From Paraburkholderia sp. BL10I2N1 (lineage in GTDB: Bacteria > Pseudomonadota > Gammaproteobacteria > Burkholderiales > Burkholderiaceae): DNA of 64,000 nt. The translations under genes were made by a program, and so were the position numbers. Below, in pieces: positions 37,281 through 46,827 of the stretch (its first letter is position 1; the number at the start of each line of letters is the position of its first letter). Below the pieces are notes generated by a model. That model had not been told where the DNA came from, searched no databases, and was given only the letters and a program-made list of their open reading frames with translations. The stretch is taken from NCBI RefSeq assembly GCF_004361815.1, contig NZ_SNWA01000001.1, forward strand, positions 1,922,001 through 1,986,000, read 5' to 3'.

Positions 37281-38993
37281 ATGCGTCTGAAACGGTCTCT
37301 TGCTGCGTGGTTATCCATCGCGCTGACGGTGCCGACGGGCGCGTTCGCGCAATCCTCCGCGTCGAATGGCGTCCATGGCGCAACGGCACAGGCGCCTACG
37401 TTGGAAATCGGTCCGCTCAGTTCGTCCGCCGCGCCTTCATTGCCCGACGATATCGCGCCGGGCGTATTCGGTACCTACGGCGGCGCGCGGAGCCGCTTCG
37501 CCGGCACCGCAGGCGCCGACGCCAGTCTGCACGCACCGGTCCTCAACCAGCAACTGCCCGACCTCGGCGACGGGTCCGGCGGAACGCTCACGCCGCAGGC
37601 CGAGCGCAAGCTCGGGGAGCGCGTAATGCGCGAGGTCCGCAGCGATCCCGATTATCTCGACGACTGGCTCATACGCGACTACCTGAATTCGATCGCCGCC
37701 AAACTCTCCGCTGCGGCAAGCGCGCTATACATCGGCGGCTACCGGCCTGACTTCGATCTGTTCGCGATGCGCGACCAGCAGATCAACGCGTTTTCGTTGC
37801 CGGGCGGCTTCATCGGCGTGAACACCGGGCTGATCGAAACGACGCAGACCGAGTCCGAACTCGCATCGGTGCTTGGCCACGAGATGGGCCACGTGCTGCA
37901 GCGGCACATCGCGCGCATGATCTCGACCAACGAACGCAGCGGCTACGCGGCGCTTGCAGCGATCCTGTTCGGGATACTCGCGGGTGTGGCTGCCCACAGC
38001 GCGGACCTGGGCAGCGCAATCGTGCTGGGCGGCCAGGCGTATTCGGTCGACAGCCAGTTGCGCTTCTCGCGCGCGGCGGAGCATGAGGCCGATCGCGTCG
38101 GCTTCCAGTTGTTGGCGGCCGCCGGCTACGACCCCTACGCAATGGCGACGTTTTTCGGGCGGCTCGATCGTGCGGCGATGGGCGATGCGGGTGAACCGAA
38201 ATACGCGCGCACCCACCCGCTGACGGTCGACCGGATCGCCGACATGGAGGACCGTGCTCGCCGCGCGCAGTATCGCCAGCCGCGCCAGTCGCCTGAGTAT
38301 GGTTTTGTCCGCGCCCGTGCGCGTGTGCTTCAGGTCCGGTCGCGCAGCGACTATGCCGACGAGATTTCGCGGATGCGCTCAGAAATCGACGACCGAACAG
38401 CGTTGAATATCGCGGCCAACTGGTATGGGATCGCGCTCGCTCAAACGCTGCTGGAGCGCTACGACGACGCTTCGGCGTCTCTTGCGACCGCGCGCAGGCT
38501 ATTCGAACCGACGGGTAGCGGCGAAGGTGGCGTCAGCCGCAGTTCGCCGAGCCTGGATGTGCTGGCGGCCGACATCGCGCGTCGTGCCGGGCGCGGCGAC
38601 GAGGCGGTGCGCCTTGCCGGGATTGCGCAGCATCGCTGGCCAGACTCTCACGCGGCCGTCGATATGCGACTGCACACGCTGCTCAGCGCACGACGTTTTG
38701 CTGAGGCGCAGGCGCTCGCGTCCCAGCAAACGCGAGCCGATCCGCAGCAGCCCTTGTGGTGGCGCTATCTCGCGCAGGCGAGCGTCGGCACTGGCGACGC
38801 GGTCACACAGCATCGCGCGCTCGCGGAGAAATTCGCGCTTGAAGGGGCGTGGCTGTCGGCGATCCGTCAGTTGAAAGAGGCGCGCGACATCAAGACGGTT
38901 GGCTACTACGATCTGTCTGCCATCGATGCGCGCCTGCACGACTTCGAGGCGCGCTACAAGGAAGAGCGCGAGGACGAAAAGAATAAAGGGTGA
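37281..38993 (+). CDS. M48-family periplasmic metalloprotease, BepA-like
   Basis: A 570-aa protein with a signal peptide (LAAWLSIALTVPTGAFAQ), a zinc protease domain with LGHEMGHVLQRH (HExxH) and the third ligand Glu in SRAAEHEADRVGFQLL, and a C-terminal TPR-like half (about 340-560). This architecture matches BepA/YfgC, which acts in outer membrane protein and LptD assembly quality control. The ATG at 37281 is chosen at the signal peptide; in-frame sequence upstream is not signal-like. Confidence 0.9.
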   Translation: MRLKRSLAAWLSIALTVPTGAFAQSSASNGVHGATAQAPTLEIGPLSSSAAPSLPDDIAPGVFGTYGGARSRFAGTAGADASLHAPVLNQQLPDLGDGSGGTLTPQAERKLGERVMREVRSDPDYLDDWLIRDYLNSIAAKLSAAASALYIGGYRPDFDLFAMRDQQINAFSLPGGFIGVNTGLIETTQTESELASVLGHEMGHVLQRHIARMISTNERSGYAALAAILFGILAGVAAHSADLGSAIVLGGQAYSVDSQLRFSRAAEHEADRVGFQLLAAAGYDPYAMATFFGRLDRAAMGDAGEPKYARTHPLTVDRIADMEDRARRAQYRQPRQSPEYGFVRARARVLQVRSRSDYADEISRMRSEIDDRTALNIAANWYGIALAQTLLERYDDASASLATARRLFEPTGSGEGGVSRSSPSLDVLAADIARRAGRGDEAVRLAGIAQHRWPDSHAAVDMRLHTLLSARRFAEAQALASQQTRADPQQPLWWRYLAQASVGTGDAVTQHRALAEKFALEGAWLSAIRQLKEARDIKTVGYYDLSAIDARLHDFEARYKEEREDEKNKG

Positions 38994-38995
38994 AA

Positions 38996-39586
38996 CTATT
39001 GTGCGTCGTCGCGGGACGCTTCGTGCGCCGGACTCGCGACGAATCCGAAGCGCGCCGGTACCTCCGCACGCCGGACCGGTTGCAGCCGCAACGTCACACC
39101 GTCGCGCCAGTGAAACTGCCCGCATTGTCCGTCGTCGGACAGCGTGGCGCGTTCGGAGAACAGATCGAGATCGTGGTCATGCAGCACGGCCACGCGGCTG
39201 GGATTGGATGCGTCGGTGAACAGGATGCCGCCTTCGTCGTCGATCAACGCGGCTGCCGGCTCGAACGTTTCGCCCGCCTGATCAGTCAGTGCGAGCGCGC
39301 CGTCGGCGGCGACGGTGAGTCTGACGATCCACGGCGTATAAGCCAGTTCCACATAAACGCGTTGCGGTCCGTTCTGAAAGAACCACTGGCCGCGCGCGTC
39401 GCATTCGTAGTTGCGATTGATGAAGCCGAGCAGCGCTTCGTGGCGGATCGGTTCGCCCGACGCGCCGCGCGCCTGGGCCGCTTCGTCGCGCATGCGCCAG
39501 GCGCCGCGTCGGTCGAGCAGCAGCCATCCCGTGCAGTGCGGCACGTTGGGCCATTTGGCGAGCGCCTGTTTAACGATTTCATCCAT
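38996..39586 (-). CDS. Conserved hypothetical protein (196 aa)
   Basis: A soluble protein (MDEIVKQALAKWPNVPHCTG, LLDRRGAWRMRDE, INRNYECDARGQWFFQNGPQ, YVELAYTPWIVRLT) of a type found beside YheT hydrolases in Burkholderiales. I recognise the look but cannot name the family with certainty. The ATG at 39586 overlaps the end of the hydrolase gene by eight bases, so the two are translationally coupled. Function unknown. Confidence 0.75.
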   Translation of the reverse strand: MDEIVKQALAKWPNVPHCTGWLLLDRRGAWRMRDEAAQARGASGEPIRHEALLGFINRNYECDARGQWFFQNGPQRVYVELAYTPWIVRLTVAADGALALTDQAGETFEPAAALIDDEGGILFTDASNPSRVAVLHDHDLDLFSERATLSDDGQCGQFHWRDGVTLRLQPVRRAEVPARFGFVASPAHEASRDDAQ

Positions 39587-40655
39587 GGTGGGCAAAGGGT
39601 GTGAAGTAGCCGAAAACCCGTTGCGCGAGCCAGTCGACCCGGCCGGGGAACGGGCCCGTCATGAAACCGACATGGCCGCCGTGATCCGGCTGATCGAGTT
39701 CGACGAGCGCCGACACCTCGTGTCTGGAAGGCAGCACCGAGCCTGGCAGGAACGGATCGTTGCGTGCGTTCAGCACCAGCGTCGGCACAGTGATGCCGGG
39801 CAACAGCGGACGCGTCGTCGCGCGGGTCCAGTAGTCGTCGGCGTTGCGAAAGCCGTGCAGCGGCGCAGTCACGACGTCGTCGAATTCGTACATCGTGCGG
39901 CTCGCGAGCATCGCGCCGCGGTCGAAGAGGCCGGGATACTGCTCGAGCTTTTGCTCTGCCTTCTGCTTCAGCGTTTTCAGGAAGCTGCGTGTATAGATCT
40001 TGCCGAACCCTTGCGACAGTGCGCGGCCGCCGGCGTGCACATCGAGCGGTGCCGAAATGGCCGCGGCCGCAGCGACGATCCACGCGTCGTTGCCCCGTTC
40101 GCCGAGCCAGTGCAGCAGCACGTTGCCGCCAAGCGAGACGCCGGCCGCGACGATCGGCCCGCGATACCCGCGGCGCAGGCGTCGCAGCACCCAGTCGACT
40201 TCGTTGCTGTCGGCGAGGTGGTAGAAGCGCGGCAGCAGATTGAGCGGTCCGCTGCAGCTCCGAAAATGCGGGACGACGGCGTTCCAGCCGCGCGCGCGCG
40301 CGGCGGCCATCAGCGCACGGGCATAGTGCGACGCCGAACTGCCTTCCAGGCCGTGGAACAGCACGAAGAGCGGCGTTGTATCGTCTGCTGCGGCTGGGGC
40401 CGTTTTATTCGATGTGCCGACGACGGCGGGCTCGCGAACCAGCCAGTCGAGTTCAATGAAATCGCCGTCGGGTGTATCCCAGCGCTCGCGTCGATAGGCA
40501 ACCTTGGGCAGGCGCGCGAACAGCGCGGGAAAGATCGTCTGGACGTGGCTGTTCGGCAACCAGAGCGGCGCCCGGTAGCGGAGGTCCGCGAGCAGGTCCG
40601 CTACGTCGTCGAGAGGGGGCGTATCCGGACCGTTCTTATCGTGCGTCGTGCTCAT
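39579..40655 (-). CDS. YheT-like alpha/beta hydrolase
   Basis: A 358-aa hydrolase. The family start PLWLPNSHVQTIFPALFARL is followed by FHGLEGSSASHYARAL (oxyanion region), the nucleophile elbow GVSLGGNVLLHWLGE with Ser, the acid in NARNDPFLPG, and His in HGGHVGFM. Substrates are probably esters or lipids. It forms an operon with the 196-aa gene downstream. Confidence 0.9.
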   Translation of the reverse strand: MSTTHDKNGPDTPPLDDVADLLADLRYRAPLWLPNSHVQTIFPALFARLPKVAYRRERWDTPDGDFIELDWLVREPAVVGTSNKTAPAAADDTTPLFVLFHGLEGSSASHYARALMAAARARGWNAVVPHFRSCSGPLNLLPRFYHLADSNEVDWVLRRLRRGYRGPIVAAGVSLGGNVLLHWLGERGNDAWIVAAAAAISAPLDVHAGGRALSQGFGKIYTRSFLKTLKQKAEQKLEQYPGLFDRGAMLASRTMYEFDDVVTAPLHGFRNADDYWTRATTRPLLPGITVPTLVLNARNDPFLPGSVLPSRHEVSALVELDQPDHGGHVGFMTGPFPGRVDWLAQRVFGYFTPFAHHG

Positions 40656-40691
40656 ACCAACCGCCAGCCAGATCGAAAAAACCAGTAAGCG

Positions 40692-41138
40692 TCAGTGCAG
40701 CGACCCTTGCCCGTGCCGCATCTTCGTTGCGAACTGGCTTGCGGCGGTGTCGGGCATCGGACTCGCGTGAATGTGCGCGATGCGCCACTCGCCGCGTTCG
40801 TGGACCATCACATAAGTGGTGAAGACCATCGCGGGCGCGGCGGCGGGATCGGCGGACCGGTGCGCTTCCGCGATCGCGTAGACGACGGTGCCGAGGCTGT
40901 CGTAGACGCGGATGTCGAGCGGTTCGATCGAAACGGGATTCGCTTCGAGCTGGATCGCGAGACCGGCGCGAATGCTGTCGAGGCCGTGCAGATGCGAGCC
41001 ATCGGCCCAGATGCAGCTGGCGAACTCCTCGTCGATCCACAGGCCCATCAAGCTGTCGATATTGACCTCCGCAACGGCCTGATAGTAGGCGCTGAGGGTG
41101 TCGGCGGCGGCTTCGAAGATGTGGGCGAAACGTGGCAT
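40692..41138 (-). CDS. NTF2/SnoaL-like protein
   Basis: A 148-aa protein with the cone-shaped NTF2-like pattern: EVNIDSLMGLWIDEEFASCI, GLDSIRAGLAIQLEANPV, and a final strand ERGEWRIAHIHASPMP. Many such proteins are isomerases, dehydratases or have no known activity. It is upstream of the YheT gene by 36 bases and may belong to the same transcript. Confidence 0.75.
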   Translation of the reverse strand: MPRFAHIFEAAADTLSAYYQAVAEVNIDSLMGLWIDEEFASCIWADGSHLHGLDSIRAGLAIQLEANPVSIEPLDIRVYDSLGTVVYAIAEAHRSADPAAAPAMVFTTYVMVHERGEWRIAHIHASPMPDTAASQFATKMRHGQGSLH

Positions 41139-41240
41139 GGCTCGTCGGTCTCTTGCGCGCGGGGCGCGCGGTTGCGTGTCGGCGGTCAGCGGCTTTTACG
41201 GCCGCAGTGACCCCATTCGTCGGCGGGACTGCCGCGAGGA

Positions 41241-41264
41241 TGCCAGCGCCGCAAGGCGCTGGCA
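41241..41264. repeat. Perfect GCAA-loop hairpin
   Basis: TGCCAGCGCC-GCAA-GGCGCTGGCA, a 10-bp perfect stem with a GNRA-type loop, lies between waaF and the NTF2-like gene. No T-run follows on either strand. Confidence 0.5.
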
Positions 41265-41300
41265 TGACGCGTCAGGGCGTGCGTGCAGCGACCAGCCGGT

Positions 41301-42326
41301 TTAGCGTTCTGCGACCAGCATGCCGCGCAGGTCGCCGAAAACCTGCTCGGCGCTCAGTTGCCGCAGGCAGTTCAGATGGCCAAGGGGGCACTCGCGCTGA
41401 AAACAGGGACTGCATTCGAGATGCAGCCATTGTACCTTCGCAAGCTCCGACAGAGGCGGGGTGTGACGCGGATCAGTCGACCCGTAGACCGCCACCAGCG
41501 GCCGTCGTAGGGCTGCCGCGACATGCATCAGGCCGGAATCGTTGGTGACCACGGCGTTGGCCCGTGAGATCAATGCGCAAGCTTCGCCAAGCGCAGTCTG
41601 GCCGCACAGGTTGCGCACGTTCGGGGCGCTGTCGGCGATGGCCTGGGCGAGCGGCGAATCCTTCGGCGAACCGAGCGCGACAATCTGTGTGTAAGGGAAC
41701 GACTGGCCAACCATCTTCGCGAGCGCCGCGAAATGCTCGGGCGGCCAGCGCTTGGCCGGACCATATTCGGCGCCGGGGCAGAACACCAGCAGCGGAACGC
41801 GCGTATCGAGGTTGAAGCGGGCCGACACGCGTGACGCTTCATTCAGGTCCGCGTCGAGGCGCGGCATCGGCAGGTCGTCGGGAACCTTCGCGCCGGGCGC
41901 GTAGGCGAGCGCTGCATAGTGGCTGACCATCGGCGGTCGCTCGTTCTTGCGCGGATTCGCGTGGCGCACGTTCAAGAGGCCGTAACGGCTCTCGCCGGTA
42001 TAGCCGATGCGCAGCGGAATGCCCGCCATCCACGGAATCAGCGCCGATTTGAACGAATTCGGCAGCGCGTACGCCGCGTCATAGCCGACGTCGCGCAGAT
42101 CGCTCGCAAGCTGCCAGCGACGCAGCATCTGCAGCCTGCCGTGCGCGAGGTCGGTGGCGTAGACGTCGCGGATCTCGGGCATCCGTTCGAGCACGGGCGC
42201 GACCCAGCCAGGCGCGACCGCATCGATCGCGATGCGCGGATGCAGTTTCACGAGCCGCGAAAGCAGCGGCTGCGCCATCAATGCGTCACCGATCCAGTTC
42301 GGTGCGATAACCAACGCGCGACGCAT
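41301..42326 (-). CDS. waaF: ADP-heptose:LPS heptosyltransferase II
   Basis: A 341-aa GT9 glycosyltransferase for the inner core of lipopolysaccharide. Family features: ALVIAPNWIGDALMAQPLLS at the N-terminus, FCPGAEYGPAKRWPPEHF, and VVTNDSGLMHVAAALRRPLVAVYGSTDP. It adds the second heptose. The next gene upstream on the same strand encodes a zinc-finger protein, which fits common Burkholderia order. Confidence 0.95.
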   Translation of the reverse strand: MRRALVIAPNWIGDALMAQPLLSRLVKLHPRIAIDAVAPGWVAPVLERMPEIRDVYATDLAHGRLQMLRRWQLASDLRDVGYDAAYALPNSFKSALIPWMAGIPLRIGYTGESRYGLLNVRHANPRKNERPPMVSHYAALAYAPGAKVPDDLPMPRLDADLNEASRVSARFNLDTRVPLLVFCPGAEYGPAKRWPPEHFAALAKMVGQSFPYTQIVALGSPKDSPLAQAIADSAPNVRNLCGQTALGEACALISRANAVVTNDSGLMHVAAALRRPLVAVYGSTDPRHTPPLSELAKVQWLHLECSPCFQRECPLGHLNCLRQLSAEQVFGDLRGMLVAER

Positions 42327-42420
42327 CAGGGTGTGTTTCCGGTGTCGAAAAGAAGCGCCGCGCGCGGTTGCGCGCGGCGTTCAGGTTGTTCAGGGAAGAG
42401 CGAACACGCGAAGCCGCGTG

Positions 42421-42440
42421 AGCCGGACCGTAGTCCGGCT
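42421..42440 (-). terminator. Hairpin downstream of the zinc-finger gene
   Basis: AGCCGGAC-CGTA-GTCCGGCT forms a perfect 8-bp stem, about 35-50 bases after the zinc-finger gene stop. There is no clear T-run, so termination is only possible, not shown. Confidence 0.35.
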
Positions 42441-42472
42441 TCGCGGCCGCTGCGGCCGAAAGACGTGCGTGC

Positions 42473-42667
42473 TCAGTGGCCTTTGACCACTTCGCCGTCA
42501 CGCAGCTTGTAACGCGTGCTGCAGTAAGGGCAGCGCGCTTCGCCGTGCGTCACGTCGATGAACACGCGCGGATGCGCGCTCCAGCGCGGCATTGCCGGAT
42601 TCGGGCAATACGCGGGAAGATCTTTCGCCGACAGTTCGACCAGCGGCATTTCCTTGATTTCGCTCAT
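42473..42667 (-). CDS. Small zinc-finger protein (CHCC type)
   Basis: A 64-aa protein with Cys and His in the order YCPNP, SAHPRVFID, ARCPYCSTRY, matching the zf-CHCC family related to the NDUFS6 subunit of complex I. ATG at 42667 (MSEIKEM); another ATG three codons upstream is possible. It is located between waaF and ilvE on the same strand, an order common in Burkholderia. Confidence 0.85.
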   Translation of the reverse strand: MSEIKEMPLVELSAKDLPAYCPNPAMPRWSAHPRVFIDVTHGEARCPYCSTRYKLRDGEVVKGH

Positions 42668-42756
42668 GAGGACCATTCTCTATGTATTCGGTGAAGAAGC
42701 GCGGCCCCTGACCAGCCTGCGGGGCCTCTGGCTGGACGCCGGGTCTGAGACCCCGC

Positions 42757-43680
42757 TCAGACCCTGGTTAGCCAGTGCGCGTACTTCGTGCTCTTGCCGT
42801 TCACAATGTCGAAGAAACCCGACTGCAGTTTTTCTGTGATCGGACCACGCGCGCCCGAGCCTATCGTGCGGTTGTCGAGTTCGCGGACCGGCGTGACTTC
42901 GGCGGCCGTGCCGGTGAAGAACGCTTCGTCGCAGGTATAGACCTCGTCGCGCGTGATGCGCTTTTCGATGACTTCGATGCCTGCGTCTTTCGCCAGCGTG
43001 ATGATCGTGTCGCGCGTGATGCCGTCGAGGCACGACGACAGGTCGGGCGTGTACAGCTTGCCGTTGTTCACGAGGAAGAAGTTTTCGCCGGAGCCTTCCG
43101 ACACATAGCCGTCGACGTCGAGCAGCAGCGCTTCGTCGTAGCCGTCGGCGGTGGCTTCCTGGTTCGCGAGGATCGAGTTGACGTACCAGCCCGATGCCTT
43201 GGCACGCACCATCGACACGTTCACGTGATGGCGCGTGAACGACGACGTCTTGACGCGGATGCCCTTCTTGAGGCCGTCTTCGCCGAGGTAGGCGCCCCAC
43301 GGCCACGCCGCGATGGCGACGTGAATCGTGTTGCCCTTGGCCGATACGCCGAGCTTTTCCGAGCCGACCCAGATGATCGGGCGCAGATAGCAGGACTCGA
43401 GCTTGTTCTCGCGGACGACTTCGCGCTGCGCGGCGGCGAGCGTTTCGTGGTCGAACGGCACGTCCATCTGGAAGATCTTGGCCGAGTTCAGCAGGCGTTT
43501 GGTATGTTCCTGCAGGCGGAAGATCGACGTGCCGCCATCGTCCGTCCTGTAGGCGCGCACGCCTTCGAAGACACCCATGCCGTAGTGCAGCGTATGGGTG
43601 AGCACGTGGATCTTGGCGTCGCGCCATTCGATGAGCTTGCCATCCATCCAGATCTTGCCGTCGCGGTCGGCCATTGACAT
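42757..43680 (-). CDS. ilvE: Branched-chain amino acid aminotransferase
   Basis: A 307-aa PLP enzyme of fold type IV. It shows HTLHYGMGVFEGVRAY, LRPIIWVGS, the PLP-lysine region HVNVSMVRAKASGWYVNSIL, EGSGENFFLVNNGKLYTP and GTAAEVTPVRELDNRTIGSG. GGAGA precedes the ATG at 43680. It makes Leu, Ile and Val from their keto acids. The next genes, on the other strand, encode a branched-chain amino acid exporter. Confidence 0.96.
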   Translation of the reverse strand: MSMADRDGKIWMDGKLIEWRDAKIHVLTHTLHYGMGVFEGVRAYRTDDGGTSIFRLQEHTKRLLNSAKIFQMDVPFDHETLAAAQREVVRENKLESCYLRPIIWVGSEKLGVSAKGNTIHVAIAAWPWGAYLGEDGLKKGIRVKTSSFTRHHVNVSMVRAKASGWYVNSILANQEATADGYDEALLLDVDGYVSEGSGENFFLVNNGKLYTPDLSSCLDGITRDTIITLAKDAGIEVIEKRITRDEVYTCDEAFFTGTAAEVTPVRELDNRTIGSGARGPITEKLQSGFFDIVNGKSTKYAHWLTRV

Positions 43681-43966
43681 ACGATTCTCCAGGCGGTGCG
43701 TGATGAAATATTCGGTGAAGTCGCTCGGGCGGCCAGGTCGGAACGCGCGGCGCCGGCATGAGCCGGCGAGGCTGCGCGAAAAGCCGAAACATGGATCCGG
43801 CAAGCGGCGAAGTCCGTTATTTTAGCGTCTTTTGCACACGAAACGGGCATTCAGCCAGATGACGGGCGCTATAATTCTGCGCACACATAAATCAGTTCCG
43901 GATGCGTCAGCGGGTGATACGCGACCTGATGCCTACTTCCTGCCGTAGCGGCGCCCTCGTGCCGCG

Positions 43967-44725
43967 ATGCTTCACACAATGCTCGCTCGCCTTTCTGACG
44001 TTGACCGCCGTGCCTTTCAAGAAGGTCTGCGCGACTACTCGCCGACTCTGATGGCGATTTTTTCGTGGGGCCTCGTGACGGGCATCGCCATGAGCAAATC
44101 GGTGCTGTCGGTGCCGCAGGCGCTCGGGATGTCGCTCGCCGTTTATGCCGGCTCGTCGCAACTGGCAGTGCTGCCGCTTTTCGCCGCGAAGCTGCCGGTC
44201 TGGACCATTCTGCTCACCGCTGCCATGGTCAACACGCGCTTTGTGATCTTTAGCGCCGGGCTCGCACCGCATTTCTCGTATTTGCCGCTGTGGCGGCGGC
44301 TGCTCGTCGGCTACTTCAACGGCGACATTATCTACCTGCTGTTCCAGAAGAAGAGCTTCAAGACAGGCTTCCAGCCGGGCAAGGAAGCGTATTTCTGGGG
44401 TATGGCGATCGCGAGCTGGACGTCGTGGCAGGTGTCGTCGATCATCGGCATCCTCCTCGCGAGCCTGTTCCCCGACAACTGGGGGCTGGAACTGGCGGGC
44501 ACACTCGTGCTGATCCCGATCATGGTGTCTGCGATCGTCACGCGCTCGACGGCTGTGGCCGTCGCGATCGCCGGCGTCGTCTCGCTGCTCGCTTTCGATC
44601 TGCCTTACCGGCTCGCGCTGCCGCTCGCGGTGATCACCGCGATCGTGGCGGGCAGCATCACCGACCTGATGGTCGAGCGCGCCGATCTGGGCCGCATCCG
44701 CAAAGGCGCCGGAGATCCTCGGTGA
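43967..44725 (+). CDS. azlC: AzlC-family branched-chain amino acid exporter subunit
   Basis: A 252-aa membrane protein of the AzlC family (LMAIFSWGLVTGIAMSKSVL, LAVYAGSSQLAVLPLF, MVNTRFVIFSAGLAPHF). It pairs with AzlD; the azlD GTG overlaps this gene's TGA by three bases. Exports branched-chain amino acids or analogues. It is divergent from ilvE. The ATG at 43967 has no clear ribosome binding site; MLARLSD four codons on is an alternative. Confidence 0.9.
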   Translation: MLHTMLARLSDVDRRAFQEGLRDYSPTLMAIFSWGLVTGIAMSKSVLSVPQALGMSLAVYAGSSQLAVLPLFAAKLPVWTILLTAAMVNTRFVIFSAGLAPHFSYLPLWRRLLVGYFNGDIIYLLFQKKSFKTGFQPGKEAYFWGMAIASWTSWQVSSIIGILLASLFPDNWGLELAGTLVLIPIMVSAIVTRSTAVAVAIAGVVSLLAFDLPYRLALPLAVITAIVAGSITDLMVERADLGRIRKGAGDPR

Positions 44726-45045
44726 CTACCACGCAGATCTGGCTCGCCATCCTCGGCATGACGTTCGTCACGGCACTCACGCGGGCGATGTTCCTGATCG
44801 GCGGTGAGCGTACGGTTCTACCCGAACGTGTGCAGCGCATGCTGCGCTATGCGCCCGCGGCGGCGCTTGCGGCGGTCGTGCTGCCGGACGTGCTGGAGAC
44901 GTCGGATGGGCTGTCGTTTGCACTCTCGAATCACGAGTTCTACGCGACCCTTGCCGGTCTCGGCTGGTTTTTGTGGCGGCGCAGTATGCTAGGCACAATC
45001 GTCGCGGGTATGCTTGTGTTCACCTTTCTGCGTCTCGTCGTCTAG
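44722..45045 (+). CDS. azlD: AzlD-family exporter subunit
   Basis: A 107-aa membrane protein with three or four helices, including TALTRAMFLIGGERTVLP and RMLRYAPAAALAAVVLPDVL, typical of AzlD. GTG start overlapping the azlC stop, so the two are coupled. Small partner of AzlC. Confidence 0.9.
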   Translation: MTTTQIWLAILGMTFVTALTRAMFLIGGERTVLPERVQRMLRYAPAAALAAVVLPDVLETSDGLSFALSNHEFYATLAGLGWFLWRRSMLGTIVAGMLVFTFLRLVV

Positions 45046-45263
45046 TGCGTGCCCGGGGTTTATGTTGCGCTGCCGCATGCGCAGCACGTGGCCCAAATGC
45101 TGGACATTCGCGGTGACGCGGGTCAGAACGCCATGGGTATCGGTTAAAATAGCCCTCTTCCGGTTCACTGCGCGAAGCCGCGGCGGATGCCGCCGGCGCC
45201 TGTGACATGCAGGCCTCCGCGCAATCCGTCACTGCCTTCCAATCAACCTGCATCCAGACACCC

Positions 45264-46457
<1,194 letters not shown>

Positions 46458-46458
46458 C

Positions 46459-46827
46459 GTGGCGAAGCGCTCCCCGACGCCAACATCAGCGAAAGCGCGG
46501 CCGGCGCCGCGCACCGCAGCAGCAGGGGAGCGCAACGCGCGCTCCGCCAGGTCCGCAGGTTCAACCAGTTTAACCAGTTCAGTTGAAGCGCCACGCGCAC
46601 CGGCTCCGGCCGGCTCGGCGACGCCAGAAGCAGACAATACGACGCCGGTTCACACCGGCGCACCCGCATCAAACGAGGCGCCGCCGGTTCAGACCGGCGC
46701 ACCCGCATCTAACAAAGCGACGCAGGCCCAAGCCGGCGCGCAACCCCCGGCAGCCGCTGTCGCGGCACCGCCAAAGCATCCGACTCGCAGCGCTCATTCC
46801 AGCGACCCTATCCAGACGAGGAGACTC
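46459..46827 (+). other. Open, repeat-bearing spacer in frame with pyk
   Basis: From a GTG at 46459, two bases after the pgk stop, the frame stays open for 123 codons and runs straight into pyk. The translation is Ala/Pro/Ser/Thr-rich. It holds two tandem 13-residue units, TPVHTGAPASNEA (46642-46680) and PPVQTGAPASNKA (46681-46719). No ribosome binding site precedes the GTG, and pyk has its own good site, so this may be untranslated; an N-terminally extended enzyme cannot be excluded. Confidence 0.5.
46642..46719 (+). repeat. Two tandem 39-bp repeats
   Basis: Two adjacent 39-base units share CCGGTTCA-ACCGGCGCACC-GCATC-AAC. They lie in the pgk-pyk spacer and keep its frame (13 codons each). 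Confidence 0.75.
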
